Shown one piece after another: positions 1 to 8,858 of a stretch of 64,000 bases of DNA. Below the pieces are notes generated by a model, which was not told the origin of the DNA, searched no databases, and saw only the letters and a program-made list of their open reading frames with translations. Within the stretch, counting starts at the first letter, position 1, and each line of letters starts with the position of its first letter. Both the position numbers and the translations under genes were made by a program. The stretch lies in the NCBI GenBank assembly GCA_938048165.1, contig CALIBP010000147.1, forward strand, positions 1 through 64,000, in the 5' to 3' direction. The DNA is from an uncultured Alphaproteobacteria bacterium. GTDB taxonomy: Bacteria > Pseudomonadota > Alphaproteobacteria > MPNO01 > UBA2964.

Positions 1-453
1 GGCAAATTTGTTGTCGAACAGGGCTATGACGTCGCTCTGGTCCCTTATGTCGTTGAAAACGTCATTTTGGAAGAAGACCTTAAAGGTGTGTTTTTCCACG
101 AAATCAGATGGGCGCGGACCATTCGCTCCGTTCAGCCGGGAGGCTATGCAGCCTCAATAACGACTGAAATTTTGCCCCTCTCGCTATTTGCAGCTTTTGG
201 CGCCTTCACAATGGGTGCCTCAGCCCCTATGTCACTGATGTTGATCGCTATTGCGCTGGGCATGCGGACCCTCTTGCACTATGCAGTCTGTCGCGGTTTA
301 ACTAGCAGAAAATCCTGCGGTGCTTGGCTGATTCCAGTGCGGGATATGCTATCTTTCGCGGTACGGATATACAGTTTCTGCGGCACCAAGGTTCTATGGC
401 GGGAACGGGAATTTGTTGTCCTGGCCGACAACAGGCTGAAGGTTGCCAAATAG
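1..453 (+). CDS. hpnI: Hopanoid glycosyltransferase HpnI, 3' part only
   Basis: The reading frame is open from base 1 to the TAG at 451-453, so the gene starts left of the window. About 150 C-terminal residues are visible. They include an RW-x-R segment (HEIRWARTIRS), which fits the (Q/R)xxRW motif that closes the catalytic region of processive-type GT2 enzymes. Two or three hydrophobic segments follow, as in the ceramide-glucosyltransferase-like family. In the known pathway HpnI adds N-acetylglucosamine to bacteriohopanetetrol at the membrane. The identity rests mainly on the next two genes being hpnJ and hpnK, the usual order, 53 bases downstream on the same strand. The sequence seen alone would only support a membrane GT2 enzyme. 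Confidence 0.8.
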   Translation, partial: GKFVVEQGYDVALVPYVVENVILEEDLKGVFFHEIRWARTIRSVQPGGYAASITTEILPLSLFAAFGAFTMGASAPMSLMLIAIALGMRTLLHYAVCRGLTSRKSCGAWLIPVRDMLSFAVRIYSFCGTKVLWREREFVVLADNRLKVAK

Positions 454-506
454 GCTGGGAATAGAAATAGGCTGGAAATCGAAATCCAGGGGATACGGAA
501 TACAGG

Positions 507-1934
507 ATGAAGAAGACACTCTGTTTGAGCCCACCGACTTATGCTGGATATGACGGTGGCGCAGGCTCCCGCTACCAATGCAAGCGAGAAGTCAAATCCT
601 TCTGGTATCCAACCTGGCTGGCCCAGCTTGCGGCGTTGGTTCCTGGCAGTAAACTGGTCGACGCCCCGGCGCGCGGTCTATCTGTCGACGATGTCCTAAA
701 GGATGCAAAGGATTACGAATTTTTGGTCCTTTACACATCTACGCCTTCCTTCGCGAATGACACAAAGGTTGCCGAGCTGTTCAAAGAGCAAAATCCCAAT
801 CTTCTTATCGGGTTTTGTGGCGCTCATGTAGCCATCAATAATGAAGCGTCAATTGTTGCCTCACCTGCCATCGATTTCGTCTGCGACAATGAATTCGACT
901 TTACTATCAAGGAAATTGCGGAAGGCATGCCTCTCGAAGAGGTTCTCGGTATTACCATCCTGAAAGATGGCAAACCGCACTTCACCGGAAAGCGCCCTCT
1001 TATCGAGGATATGGATACGCTCCCCTGGGTCACGCCAATATATAAGGAGCACTTGGTCACAACTGACTACTATAACGGCTATATGCTGCACCCTTACATG
1101 TCGCTCTATACCGGTCGCGGCTGTAAATCCCGCTGTACCTTTTGTCTCTGGCCTCAAACGATTGCCGGCCACAATTACCGGACACGGTCAGTAGAAAATG
1201 TTGCGGCTGAAATCAAATATGCCCGCGACAATTTTCCTGAGATCAAAGAATTCTTTTTTGATGACGATACGCTGACCGATAACCGCGAAAACGTGGAAGC
1301 GCTTGCACGTGAACTCGGCAAGCTCGGCGTTACCTGGTCCTGCAATGCCAAGGCCAATGTCCCCTATGAGACCTTGAAGATTATGAAAGAGAATGGCCTA
1401 AGGCTGCTCTTAGTGGGTTATGAATCCGGTAACCAGAAAGTCCTGAACAATATCAAAAAGGGTATCCTGGTCACCAAAGCCAAGCAGTTCACACGTGACT
1501 GCCATGAGCTCGGGATTTTGATCCACGGCACGTTCATTGTTGGCCTGCCTGGCGAAACCCGCGACACAATCGAAGAAACCATCCAGTACGCGCAGGAGAT
1601 CAATCCCAAGACCATCCAGGTGTCTTTGCCAGCGGCTTACCCTGGAACTTTCCTCTATAAACAGGCCACCGAGAATGGTTGGCTCATTGCCGAAGACGGT
1701 AATGAGCTGGTTGCTGAGAATGGCGTGCAAAATAGCGTTCTGCATTACGATCACCTCAGTAAGGAAGAAATCTTTGAAGCGGTCGATTTGTTTTACAAAC
1801 GTTTCTACTTCCGCCCCCGAAAGATGGCATCGCTATTTTTCGATATGTGCAAAGACTGGAACGTTATGAAGCGTCAGGCCCGCGAAGGCGTTGAGTTTTT
1901 CCGCTTCCTGTGGGGCCGGGAGAACGCAGTCTGA
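507..1934 (+). CDS. hpnJ: Hopanoid radical SAM protein HpnJ
   Basis: A 475-residue protein with an N-terminal B12-binding-like Rossmann region (about 1-165) and a radical SAM core. The [4Fe-4S] cysteines are C206, C210 and C213 (GCKSRCTFC, CX3CX2C). HpnJ is known to convert the glucosamine head group of glucosaminyl-bacteriohopanetetrol into the cyclitol ether, a ring contraction at the membrane face. Length and N-terminus (MKKTLCLSPPTYAGYDGGAG) match the family. It lies between hpnI and hpnK. Its TGA at 1932-1934 overlaps the proposed hpnK start, so the two genes look translationally coupled. Confidence 0.93.
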   Translation: MKKTLCLSPPTYAGYDGGAGSRYQCKREVKSFWYPTWLAQLAALVPGSKLVDAPARGLSVDDVLKDAKDYEFLVLYTSTPSFANDTKVAELFKEQNPNLLIGFCGAHVAINNEASIVASPAIDFVCDNEFDFTIKEIAEGMPLEEVLGITILKDGKPHFTGKRPLIEDMDTLPWVTPIYKEHLVTTDYYNGYMLHPYMSLYTGRGCKSRCTFCLWPQTIAGHNYRTRSVENVAAEIKYARDNFPEIKEFFFDDDTLTDNRENVEALARELGKLGVTWSCNAKANVPYETLKIMKENGLRLLLVGYESGNQKVLNNIKKGILVTKAKQFTRDCHELGILIHGTFIVGLPGETRDTIEETIQYAQEINPKTIQVSLPAAYPGTFLYKQATENGWLIAEDGNELVAENGVQNSVLHYDHLSKEEIFEAVDLFYKRFYFRPRKMASLFFDMCKDWNVMKRQAREGVEFFRFLWGRENAV

Positions 1935-2740
1935 AACGCTTAATCGTCACTGGCGATGACTTCGGTATATCGATCCCGGTAAACGAGGCGATTGAAGCCG
2001 CACATTCCAAAGGGATATTAACCGCAACCTGCCTGATGGTCGGCGAAGCGGAAGTGGAGGATGCCGTCTCCCGCGCAAATCGATTACCAGACCTTGGCGT
2101 TGGCCTTCATATCGCTGTTGTGCGTGCGAAAGCCATATTGCCGAAGGACCAGCTCTCAGCCATTGCGCCAAACGGGTCTTTTGATGACGATCTTGTTCGG
2201 GCGGGATTTCGTTACTTCTTTTCACCCAAAGCTCGTCGTCAGTTACGGGCCGAGATTCGGGCACAATTCGAAGCCTTCCGCGCAACCGGGCTCACGCTCG
2301 ATCATGTCAATGCCCACAACCATATGCACCTGCACCCTACCGTCCTTAGCCTGATTCTCGAAAATGCGGCAGAGTTCGGGATCGAAGCCGTGCGTTTACC
2401 GGCCGAAAAAAATGGCGGCTTAGGCGCGTTCCTACTGTCGCCATGGATAGCTCTCATGCGCTGGCGATTGCGCCGCGCCGGCATTAGCTATAATGACCAA
2501 ATTATTGGCATTACCGAGACCGGAACCCTCGACCAAATGCATCTATTATCAGCAATTTCAAATCTTCCGGACGGCGTAACGGAAATTTTCTCACACCCCG
2601 CCATGGGAAGGTGGGACGATATGGACCCTGCTGCGTCAGGCTTTAAATTCAGAGAAGAATTCGAAGCCTTAATCTCACCGGATGTCGCTGCGGCAATCAA
2701 GAAATGCGATATTACCCTATCGACATACAAGGACATCTAA
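1931..2740 (+). CDS. hpnK: Hopanoid deacetylase HpnK (YdjC-like), probable CTG start
   Basis: A YdjC/ChbG-like polysaccharide-deacetylase fold protein of about 269 residues. Family motifs are the TGDDFG metal site right at the N-terminus and the His-rich HVNAHNHMHLHP segment. HpnK removes the acetyl group from N-acetylglucosaminyl-bacteriohopanetetrol. Start choice: CTG at 1931 gives the N-terminus (M)KRLIVTGDDFG typical of the family. It sits 8 bases after GGGAG (1918-1922) and overlaps the hpnJ stop as CTGA. The in-frame GTG at 1910 has no visible ribosome-binding site and would add seven unusual residues (MGPGERS). The end overlaps the next gene as TAATG. Confidence 0.92.
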   Translation: MKRLIVTGDDFGISIPVNEAIEAAHSKGILTATCLMVGEAEVEDAVSRANRLPDLGVGLHIAVVRAKAILPKDQLSAIAPNGSFDDDLVRAGFRYFFSPKARRQLRAEIRAQFEAFRATGLTLDHVNAHNHMHLHPTVLSLILENAAEFGIEAVRLPAEKNGGLGAFLLSPWIALMRWRLRRAGISYNDQIIGITETGTLDQMHLLSAISNLPDGVTEIFSHPAMGRWDDMDPAASGFKFREEFEALISPDVAAAIKKCDITLSTYKDI

Positions 2741-3342
2741 TGGTTGGCGATTCCTGGACACACAAAATAGCGAAGGTTTGTATCACGCCACTCGCCAATA
2801 CGCCTGTAACGCCGAACCATTTGACGACGGTTCGCCTGATCACCGGCGTCGCAGCCTGCGTTGCGTTCGCCATTGGGGATCGGCAATGGGACATTTGGGG
2901 CGGGTGGTTATGGCTGTTCTCCGCGTTCATGGATCGTGCCGATGGCGAGCTCGCCCGACTGACCGGCAAGTTCACACCTGGCGGGCACCGATATGACATG
3001 TTTTGCGACATCACCGTTACCTCGCTGTTCTTCATTGGCTGTGGCATTGGGCTGCGCGACGGTTATTTCGGTAACTGGATGATATTAATGGGCGCTATGG
3101 GCACTGCAGGCGTATTTGCCGCCGAGATTTATGCTGAAAAGATTGATCAGATGAACAGTGATACCGGCGACAAGGCTTACGCCGGTATCTGGGGGTTCGA
3201 CTTCGATGACGTGCTTTACCTGTTCGCCCCAATCGTCTGGCTTGGCTGGCAAATGCCGTTCGTCGTTGGCGCCTCTATTGGTGCCCCGGCATTTGCCCTC
3301 CTCACCTGGTACAAATGGCGTAAGTGCCTACGTGAAGGCTAG
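2740..3342 (+). CDS. CDP-alcohol phosphatidyltransferase family membrane enzyme
   Basis: A 200-residue membrane protein carrying a perfect CDP-OH-P signature, D-x2-D-G-x2-A-R-x8-G-x3-D-x3-D: D65, D68, G69, A72, R73, G82, D86, D90. Enzymes of this family transfer a phospho-alcohol from a CDP-activated lipid to an acceptor alcohol. About six hydrophobic segments are visible, as expected. The ATG at 2740 overlaps the hpnK stop (TAATG), so it belongs to the hopanoid operon. The upstream in-frame ATG at 2704 lies inside hpnK and is less likely. The acceptor is unknown: ordinary phospholipid synthesis is possible, and so is modification of a hopanoid head group. The stop shares a CTAG palindrome with the converging gene. 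Confidence 0.88.
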   Translation: MVGDSWTHKIAKVCITPLANTPVTPNHLTTVRLITGVAACVAFAIGDRQWDIWGGWLWLFSAFMDRADGELARLTGKFTPGGHRYDMFCDITVTSLFFIGCGIGLRDGYFGNWMILMGAMGTAGVFAAEIYAEKIDQMNSDTGDKAYAGIWGFDFDDVLYLFAPIVWLGWQMPFVVGASIGAPAFALLTWYKWRKCLREG

Positions 3343-4220
3343 TCGCGTTCAGCCAGTTCGCCGCCCAGCCAATCCTGCATCCACTTGCGATGATCGTCTT
3401 CGCGCGTAAGCCGTTTCATCATATCCTTCGGCGCTACAGTCGAAATTTCAGATGGCGGCACCCCGTCCCGCAAAGCTTTCAGCGTGTCGTATGTTGCTTT
3501 GACAGCGGCCTGGAACGGATGATGACCCTGTAAGCAAATCCGCACACCGGCAGCGCTAAGTGAATCCAGATCACCGAGCGCCGACGCCGCACCACCAAGG
3601 AAAATCGGTATGTTGACAGCATCTGAAACAACAGCGAGCTGATCTGTATTTGTCACCCCAGACAAAAACACCGCGTCGACGCCGACAGCCTCATAGGCCT
3701 TAATTCGGGCCACAGTATCTTCAGGCCCCGTGATCCCCATCGCGCTCGTTCGCCCGGCAATGACGAGGCTGGGATCCTGGCGACCATCAAGGGCTGCCTT
3801 CATCTTGCCAACGCCCTCTTCAATCGGGATCAGCCGCGTACCACCGACGGTGCCATAGCTTTGCGGTAACTCAGTATCTTCAATCGTCAGCGCCGCAACG
3901 CCAGCCGTCTCTAATTCTTCAACGGTGCGACGAACGTTCAACGCATTGCCATAGCCATGATCCGCATCGACCAGAAGAGAAAGATTGCCGGCGCGACAAA
4001 TCCGATAGGCCTGCTCTGCAAACTCTGACAGGCTGAGAACGATGAGATCCGGGGAGCCCAGAACTGCCTGGGAAGCAACAGACCCCGCAAACATACCGAC
4101 TTCAAAGCCCAACTCCTCCGCAATCCGGGCTGAGATCGGATCAAATACCGACCCGGGGTGGACACAACGATCTCCCTCAATGAGAGCCCGGAACCGTTCG
4201 CGTCTGTCTGCCCAATGCAT
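3339..4220 (-). CDS. Oxaloacetate decarboxylase, PEP mutase/isocitrate lyase family
   Basis: A 293-residue member of the PEP-mutase/isocitrate-lyase TIM-barrel superfamily. The segments SVFDPxSARIA, DADHGYGNALNV and EEGVGKMKAAL closely follow the Pseudomonas aeruginosa PA4872 oxaloacetate decarboxylase as I remember it. The Asp residues of DADHGYGN would bind Mg. Predicted reaction: oxaloacetate to pyruvate and CO2 in the cytoplasm. Start: ATG at 4220 has GAAAGGG about 6 bases upstream. The ATG at 4235 would place that site inside the gene. It converges on the CDP-alcohol transferase, the stops sharing CTAG at 3339-3342. Another C-C lyase of the same superfamily acting on a 2-oxo or methyl-malate-type substrate cannot be excluded. 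Confidence 0.8.
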   Translation of the reverse strand: MHWADRRERFRALIEGDRCVHPGSVFDPISARIAEELGFEVGMFAGSVASQAVLGSPDLIVLSLSEFAEQAYRICRAGNLSLLVDADHGYGNALNVRRTVEELETAGVAALTIEDTELPQSYGTVGGTRLIPIEEGVGKMKAALDGRQDPSLVIAGRTSAMGITGPEDTVARIKAYEAVGVDAVFLSGVTNTDQLAVVSDAVNIPIFLGGAASALGDLDSLSAAGVRICLQGHHPFQAAVKATYDTLKALRDGVPPSEISTVAPKDMMKRLTREDDHRKWMQDWLGGELAERD

Positions 4221-4348
4221 TGTTGACCCTTTCAAAAACGAATTTGACGCAAGCTAGCGCAAATCGCGCCCGTTGCAAAATTGGGCTCTTGCGGTTAGGC
4301 CAAAAGCTGGGCAGTTTAGCGCTCCGATCAACTGAACGAACAAAGACC

Positions 4349-4597
4349 ATGGCCAAGTTTTACGAACCCGATATGGGACAGGACCCCAACAATCCCTTCG
4401 CCCGCGACGCCGATGGTAAATTGGCGAGACGCGGCTACTGGCTCGACATGGCCGACCGTTCGATCATTCTCATGATGACGCAAGGTTTGGGACGGGTCCT
4501 CTCCAACGAACAAAAGCGCCTGCATCTGGAAGATATCGGTCGCGGACACCTGACCGCAGAGATATGCACTGTTGAAATCCTGCCGCCGGAAAACTAA
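4349..4597 (+). CDS. Small hypothetical protein, 82 residues
   Basis: No family recognised. A small soluble-looking protein beginning MAKFYEPDMGQDPNNPFARD, with Asp/Asn/Pro-rich first third, one moderately hydrophobic stretch (about 35-48) and an acidic end. The ATG at 4349 was chosen because residues encoded upstream of it (from an ATG at 4220) overlap the divergent gene and look like noncoding sequence. It lies 44 bases before the ABC-F gene on the same strand, so the two may be co-transcribed. The codon use resembles its neighbours, which supports a real gene. Confidence 0.55.
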   Translation: MAKFYEPDMGQDPNNPFARDADGKLARRGYWLDMADRSIILMMTQGLGRVLSNEQKRLHLEDIGRGHLTAEICTVEILPPEN

Positions 4598-4641
4598 ACC
4601 ACCGGCCTGTGCCCGCTTCAAAGAACAAGTTTTAAAACAAT

Positions 4642-6552
4642 ATGTTGCGCATTGAAGGGCTGACATACCGGATCGGCCCCCGGACTCTGTTTGAAAATGC
4701 CGATGCGGCGATCAATGAAGGCCACCGGGTAGGTTTTGTTGGACGCAATGGCGCTGGTAAAACGACTCTGCTCAACATGATCATGGGCTCGATCATTCCA
4801 GACACCGGAGTGATCGATTATCCGAGCCGCTGGCGTATCGGGATTACCCGACAAGAGGCCCCAAGCGGCACACAAAACCTTGTCGAAACGGTGATGTCTG
4901 CTGATCGGGAGCTGGTCAAACTCAATAAAGAGGCCGAAACCGCCGCTGACCCAAATCGTATCGCTGAAATTCATACCCGGCTGCACGAAAAAGAAGCTCA
5001 TAAGGCACATTCCAGGGCCTCACGCATGCTCTCCGGCCTCGGTTTCTCAGAAGCCGAAATGCAGCGCCCCTGTGACGAATTCTCTGGCGGCTGGCGCATG
5101 CGTGTCGCCCTCGCCGGCTTGCTCTTTACGCAACCCGACCTCCTGCTCCTCGATGAACCCACCAATCATCTCGATCTCGAAGCGTGTCTATGGCTTGAGG
5201 AATATTTGAAACGCTATCAGGGAACGATCCTGATCGTTAGCCATGACCGGGGATTGTTGAATCGGGTGGTGAATCAAATCCTGCATCTCGATGACACCAA
5301 GCTTAAACTCTATTCGGGTGGTTATGACCGGTTTGAAGTCAGCTTTCGGGCTCAACTCGAACGCATCGCCTCCGAACGCTCTCGGCAGGAGGCGCAGCGC
5401 GCGCACATCCAGAAATTCGTCGACAAGTTCCGTTATAAGGCGACGAAAGCTCGCCAGGCGCAATCTCGGCTAAAAATGCTGGAACGAATGGAGCCCCTGC
5501 CAGAACGGAGCGAAGATGGTTCGGTTGCCTTTACCTTTCCAAACCCAAAGCCTCTGGCACCGCCCCTCTACAGCATCAACGATGCATCAATCGGTTATGA
5601 TGGCACAGCTGTCTTGAACAAGGTTTCTTTCCGGCTCGATCTGGATGACCGGGTAGCTCTGCTGGGCGCAAACGGTAATGGCAAATCCACCTTGATCAAG
5701 TTGCTCGCAGGGCGGCTGGAAGCAATGTCTGGTCATATTGTCAGATCCGGAAAACTACGCGTCGGTTATTTTGCACAACATCAGACCGACGAGCTTGATT
5801 TCAATGCCACGCCGCTTACTGAGTTGGCTCGAAGACGACCAAAAGACCTTGATGTAAAACTCAGAAGCCATTTAGGCCGTTTTGGCTTTTCGCAGCAACG
5901 TGCTGAAACCCGTACCGGTGATCTTTCAGGTGGTGAAAAAGCGCGATTGCTGTTTGCCATGATGAGCAGCGACGAGCCTCATATTCTACTGCTTGATGAA
6001 CCAACCAACCATTTGGATGTCGTTGCCCGCGAAGCCCTCGTGCAAGCGATCAACGCCTTTGAAGGTGCCGTGGTCATCGTCAGCCATGACCCCCACGTCA
6101 TTGAACTGACCGCTGACCGTCTATGGCTGGTCGATCAGGGAACTGTCACGCCTTATGACGGAGATCTCGATGATTACCGGAAGCTTTTAACGAAACCGGT
6201 CAAGAACAGCGAGAAGCAAAAGCAATCTCGCGAATCCGCAACGCCCGTCGTTCCTGAGATACCGAAGAAAGAACAACGCCGACTCGCAGCGGAACGACGT
6301 AACGCTCTGGCACCGCTGCGCAAACGCGTAAAGCGTGCCGAGGACAAGGTTACAAAGCTAACCGCAGAAACCGAACGGCTGCAGACCGCTCTCGCAGACC
6401 CCGAGCTATATGAAAAAGGCGACGGCGAAGCCGTCAAATCACTACAGGTCGAGGCAGGATATGCCGCTAAAACATTAGCGGACGCCGAAGAAGCATGGCT
6501 TGAACTTCAGGAAGAGCTGGAAACCGCTGAAGCCAAAGCCGCAGCGGGATAG
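4642..6552 (+). CDS. ABC-F ATPase, YheS type
   Basis: A 636-residue soluble tandem ABC ATPase without membrane segments. First domain: Walker A GRNGAGKTT (34-42), signature FSGGWRMR (147-154), Walker B LLLLDEPTNHLD (167-178). A linker with KATKARQAQSRLKMLERME follows (266-284). Second domain: Walker A GANGNGKST (342-350), signature LSGGEKARL and a second LLLDEPTNHLD. A charged C-terminal coiled coil covers about 540-636. The linker and end match E. coli YheS much better than EttA or Uup. ABC-F proteins bind the ribosomal E site and affect translation; the exact role of YheS-type members is unsettled. ATG at 4642; no strong ribosome-binding site is evident. Confidence 0.92.
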   Translation: MLRIEGLTYRIGPRTLFENADAAINEGHRVGFVGRNGAGKTTLLNMIMGSIIPDTGVIDYPSRWRIGITRQEAPSGTQNLVETVMSADRELVKLNKEAETAADPNRIAEIHTRLHEKEAHKAHSRASRMLSGLGFSEAEMQRPCDEFSGGWRMRVALAGLLFTQPDLLLLDEPTNHLDLEACLWLEEYLKRYQGTILIVSHDRGLLNRVVNQILHLDDTKLKLYSGGYDRFEVSFRAQLERIASERSRQEAQRAHIQKFVDKFRYKATKARQAQSRLKMLERMEPLPERSEDGSVAFTFPNPKPLAPPLYSINDASIGYDGTAVLNKVSFRLDLDDRVALLGANGNGKSTLIKLLAGRLEAMSGHIVRSGKLRVGYFAQHQTDELDFNATPLTELARRRPKDLDVKLRSHLGRFGFSQQRAETRTGDLSGGEKARLLFAMMSSDEPHILLLDEPTNHLDVVAREALVQAINAFEGAVVIVSHDPHVIELTADRLWLVDQGTVTPYDGDLDDYRKLLTKPVKNSEKQKQSRESATPVVPEIPKKEQRRLAAERRNALAPLRKRVKRAEDKVTKLTAETERLQTALADPELYEKGDGEAVKSLQVEAGYAAKTLADAEEAWLELQEELETAEAKAAAG

Positions 6553-6559
6553 AAACTGA

Positions 6560-7039
6560 TTAATTATCCTTTGGATGGCCGCGAGTGGGCGGCTCTGGGG
6601 TTCCCGGTGCCGGAACAACATCCTTTGTTGCACCCCCCCACCCCAAATGCGTTACATCAAAGATCACACCATTGGGATCACGATATTTGATTTCATAGAA
6701 CGTCGTCGGCGCTTTCTTGTCCGGCCGACCCATAAAATATTTGCCACCAGCCTTTTCGATTTTCTTGTCAGCTTCTTCGGCATCATCAACCCAAAAGCCA
6801 ATATGATGCAGCCCGACATAATCCTTGCCGCGCTCGTCTTTACCCTCGACATAACCCGCCCAATGGTCAGATTTATATTTCAACAAGGCGACCGTAATCA
6901 CGCCATCGGAGACATAGCAGCCTTTTGCGAGTGGAGAATCAGTCGTTCCCACCCGTTCCATATCAAAAGCTTCGCAATAAAAATCAGCGGTTTTCTCGGG
7001 ATCATCCACCGACATTGCGATGTGTCTCAGCTTGGCCAT
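6560..7039 (-). CDS. VOC family (glyoxalase/dioxygenase-like) protein
   Basis: A 159-residue vicinal-oxygen-chelate protein with two beta-alpha-beta-beta-beta modules. Likely metal-site positions are the His of LRHIAMS near the N-terminus, the His pair of GLHHIGFWVDD in the middle, and acidic residues in FYEIKYRDPNGVIFDV. The last 25 residues are Pro/Gly-rich and probably disordered. VOC members include lactoylglutathione lyase, epimerases and extradiol dioxygenases, so the reaction cannot be fixed. It is the last gene of a minus-strand operon that also holds two HsaA-like monooxygenases and two other VOC proteins, which favours a role in ring degradation. ATG at 7039 follows AGGAGG closely (from the TCCTCC at about 7043-7048). 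Confidence 0.85.
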   Translation of the reverse strand: MAKLRHIAMSVDDPEKTADFYCEAFDMERVGTTDSPLAKGCYVSDGVITVALLKYKSDHWAGYVEGKDERGKDYVGLHHIGFWVDDAEEADKKIEKAGGKYFMGRPDKKAPTTFYEIKYRDPNGVIFDVTHLGWGGATKDVVPAPGTPEPPTRGHPKDN

Positions 7040-7077
7040 AATGTCCTCCTAAAATTCGATAGCTGGATTATACCCGA

Positions 7078-8292
7078 TCATTCCTGTTTGGCGTCGGGAA
7101 AATATCTTGGATCGGAAATCACGGTACCAAAACGCTGTTGTGCATAAGTAATCGCGGCAACGTCCCACGCCATACTGTTTTGTGATGTTGCTGCGTGAAC
7201 GTCACGGACCGCACGCTGGTAAGGGCTGTCAAAACCCAGACCACGACCACCCGCCAGCGGAAACAACCGTTCAACTGCCTGAACACATAATTTGCCCGCA
7301 AAGGAATTATTCCGACGCCATCGTGCCCGCTGCTCCTGTGTCGGCGGCTCATCACTGGTTGCAACCTGATTGCTTTCCCGAAAATCCTCCAGCAATAGCG
7401 CCCGGGCAGCTTCGATCTCAGCACTGGATTCCGCTACACGAGATTGCACTGTTCCCTGCTCACTGAGCTTTACGCCCGCAACTGATTTACGAGTCGCAAG
7501 GTCTGTCCACATGGCATCCAGTGCACCAAGGGCAATCCCCACAGCTGTTGAAGCAAACTGTTTGGTCCCCATCGCAAATAACGGAATCTTGTAGAGCGGG
7601 TTGGGGTTAATCTCGCTACCTGGCGTTGGGCCACCCTGGACCTGCCCCGCCGAAATGGCGCGATGTTCAGGGATAAACACTTCCTTCAGAACAAAAGATC
7701 GACTGCCCGTTGCAGCGAGACCACTGGGATTCCAGTCATCGACCATTTCGGTGAAGTCAGTTTTCGGGACAAGGGCAAATTGATGCTGTGGTGGACCCTT
7801 TTCCTGCGGCACGAAAAGCTGAACGTTACTCCAGTCTGCGAAATCTATACCGCTTGAAAAACCCCAGGTGCCATCCGCAATCCAGCCGCCATCGACGGTT
7901 TTTACAGTTGCCCCTTTCCCCGGGAACGAGGATGCAATAACCGCGTCGGGGTTATTCGCCCAAACATCATCCTGGGCGCGTTCGTTCTTCATACCGTTGA
8001 TCCAACTCTGCCCTGTCAGGTTGGTAAAGACCCAACAGCTGGAACCACAACCGCGTCCCAGCTCGGCTGCAACATCAAGGATGCAATCCCAATCCATCTC
8101 ATAGCCGCCATATCGTCGCGGCTGGAACATGCGATAAAATCCTGCGTCGATGAATTCCTTATGAGTGATATCGGGCACCCGCCGGTTTTTCTCCGCATCG
8201 GGGGCACGGTCTCGCAAAACAGGGACCATAGCGCGCGCACGTTCCGCTAATTCTTCGCGCGTTGGCACCGCGCTGTGTCCTGCATCAGGCAT
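7078..8292 (-). CDS. HsaA-like flavin-dependent monooxygenase (acyl-CoA dehydrogenase fold)
   Basis: A 404-residue acyl-CoA-dehydrogenase-fold protein of the group D flavoprotein monooxygenase type (HsaA, HpaB-C2-like). Family traits are the N-terminal helix block ending MFQPRRYGGYEMD, the GCGSSCWVFTNL segment, SSGIDFADW in the flavin/substrate barrel and RAVRDVHAATSQN near the end, where the catalytic His lies in relatives. True acyl-CoA dehydrogenases carry a catalytic Glu that I do not see. Such enzymes use reduced flavin from a separate reductase to hydroxylate phenols; none is present here. ATG at 8292 was preferred over TTG at 8310. It is 38 bases upstream of the VOC gene and in the same operon. 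Confidence 0.82.
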   Translation of the reverse strand: MPDAGHSAVPTREELAERARAMVPVLRDRAPDAEKNRRVPDITHKEFIDAGFYRMFQPRRYGGYEMDWDCILDVAAELGRGCGSSCWVFTNLTGQSWINGMKNERAQDDVWANNPDAVIASSFPGKGATVKTVDGGWIADGTWGFSSGIDFADWSNVQLFVPQEKGPPQHQFALVPKTDFTEMVDDWNPSGLAATGSRSFVLKEVFIPEHRAISAGQVQGGPTPGSEINPNPLYKIPLFAMGTKQFASTAVGIALGALDAMWTDLATRKSVAGVKLSEQGTVQSRVAESSAEIEAARALLLEDFRESNQVATSDEPPTQEQRARWRRNNSFAGKLCVQAVERLFPLAGGRGLGFDSPYQRAVRDVHAATSQNSMAWDVAAITYAQQRFGTVISDPRYFPDAKQE

Positions 8293-8330
8293 AATCAATC
8301 CACTTCTCAACGTCTCTGTGAAGCCGCTTG

Positions 8331-8843
8331 TTATTCTTTGCGAATATAGGAAACGAAAACGAGGAGATTCACAACCTCACCATCGTCATTTAACAAGGGC
8401 AAAATAATATCTTCACCATAAAGAAATTCCGCGTGTGGCCCGACATAAGGAATTTGGCTAAGCATCGGGTGGCAGGTTTTTGCCACCTGTTCACAACTGC
8501 TCCAAATCCGGCTTGGTGATTTCTGGTGTTCGATTTGGGACATCCACGCCCCGGTATGATTTTCCGCCAAATGTTCAAGAACAAATGACCCGATAACTCG
8601 GTAACGGAAGTCCGCAGGCGATTGTTGAACCTCAAGCAAAACCATGTGCGGCATTAATTTGGGTACATCAAAAGGATTGAAGTCGCTACGCTTTGGCGCC
8701 ACGTCATCCTGACCTTTTAATTCCTCCCAAAAGGCGAAACCGTCACGGATAATGGAAGACCGCGACGCCAAGACATCCAAAAAGGTTGTCCGTTGCTCCG
8801 GACTTAGTTCAGCAGCAATATGTTCAATATTATCTTCCACCAT
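8331..8843 (-). CDS. PAS_5-type PAS domain protein
   Basis: A 170-residue single-domain protein. The pattern FNPFDVPKLMPHMVLLEVQ followed by FRYRVIGSFVLEHLAENHTG is characteristic of the PAS_5 family, common in Alphaproteobacteria. No output domain is attached, so it may act as a small-molecule or redox sensor that binds a partner. It sits between two flavin monooxygenase genes (16 bases from the upstream one) and is almost certainly co-transcribed with them. That suggests it senses the pathway's substrate or helps regulate it. Function is otherwise unknown. Confidence 0.75.
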   Translation of the reverse strand: MVEDNIEHIAAELSPEQRTTFLDVLASRSSIIRDGFAFWEELKGQDDVAPKRSDFNPFDVPKLMPHMVLLEVQQSPADFRYRVIGSFVLEHLAENHTGAWMSQIEHQKSPSRIWSSCEQVAKTCHPMLSQIPYVGPHAEFLYGEDIILPLLNDDGEVVNLLVFVSYIRKE

Positions 8844-8858
8844 CCAACTATCTCTTGG

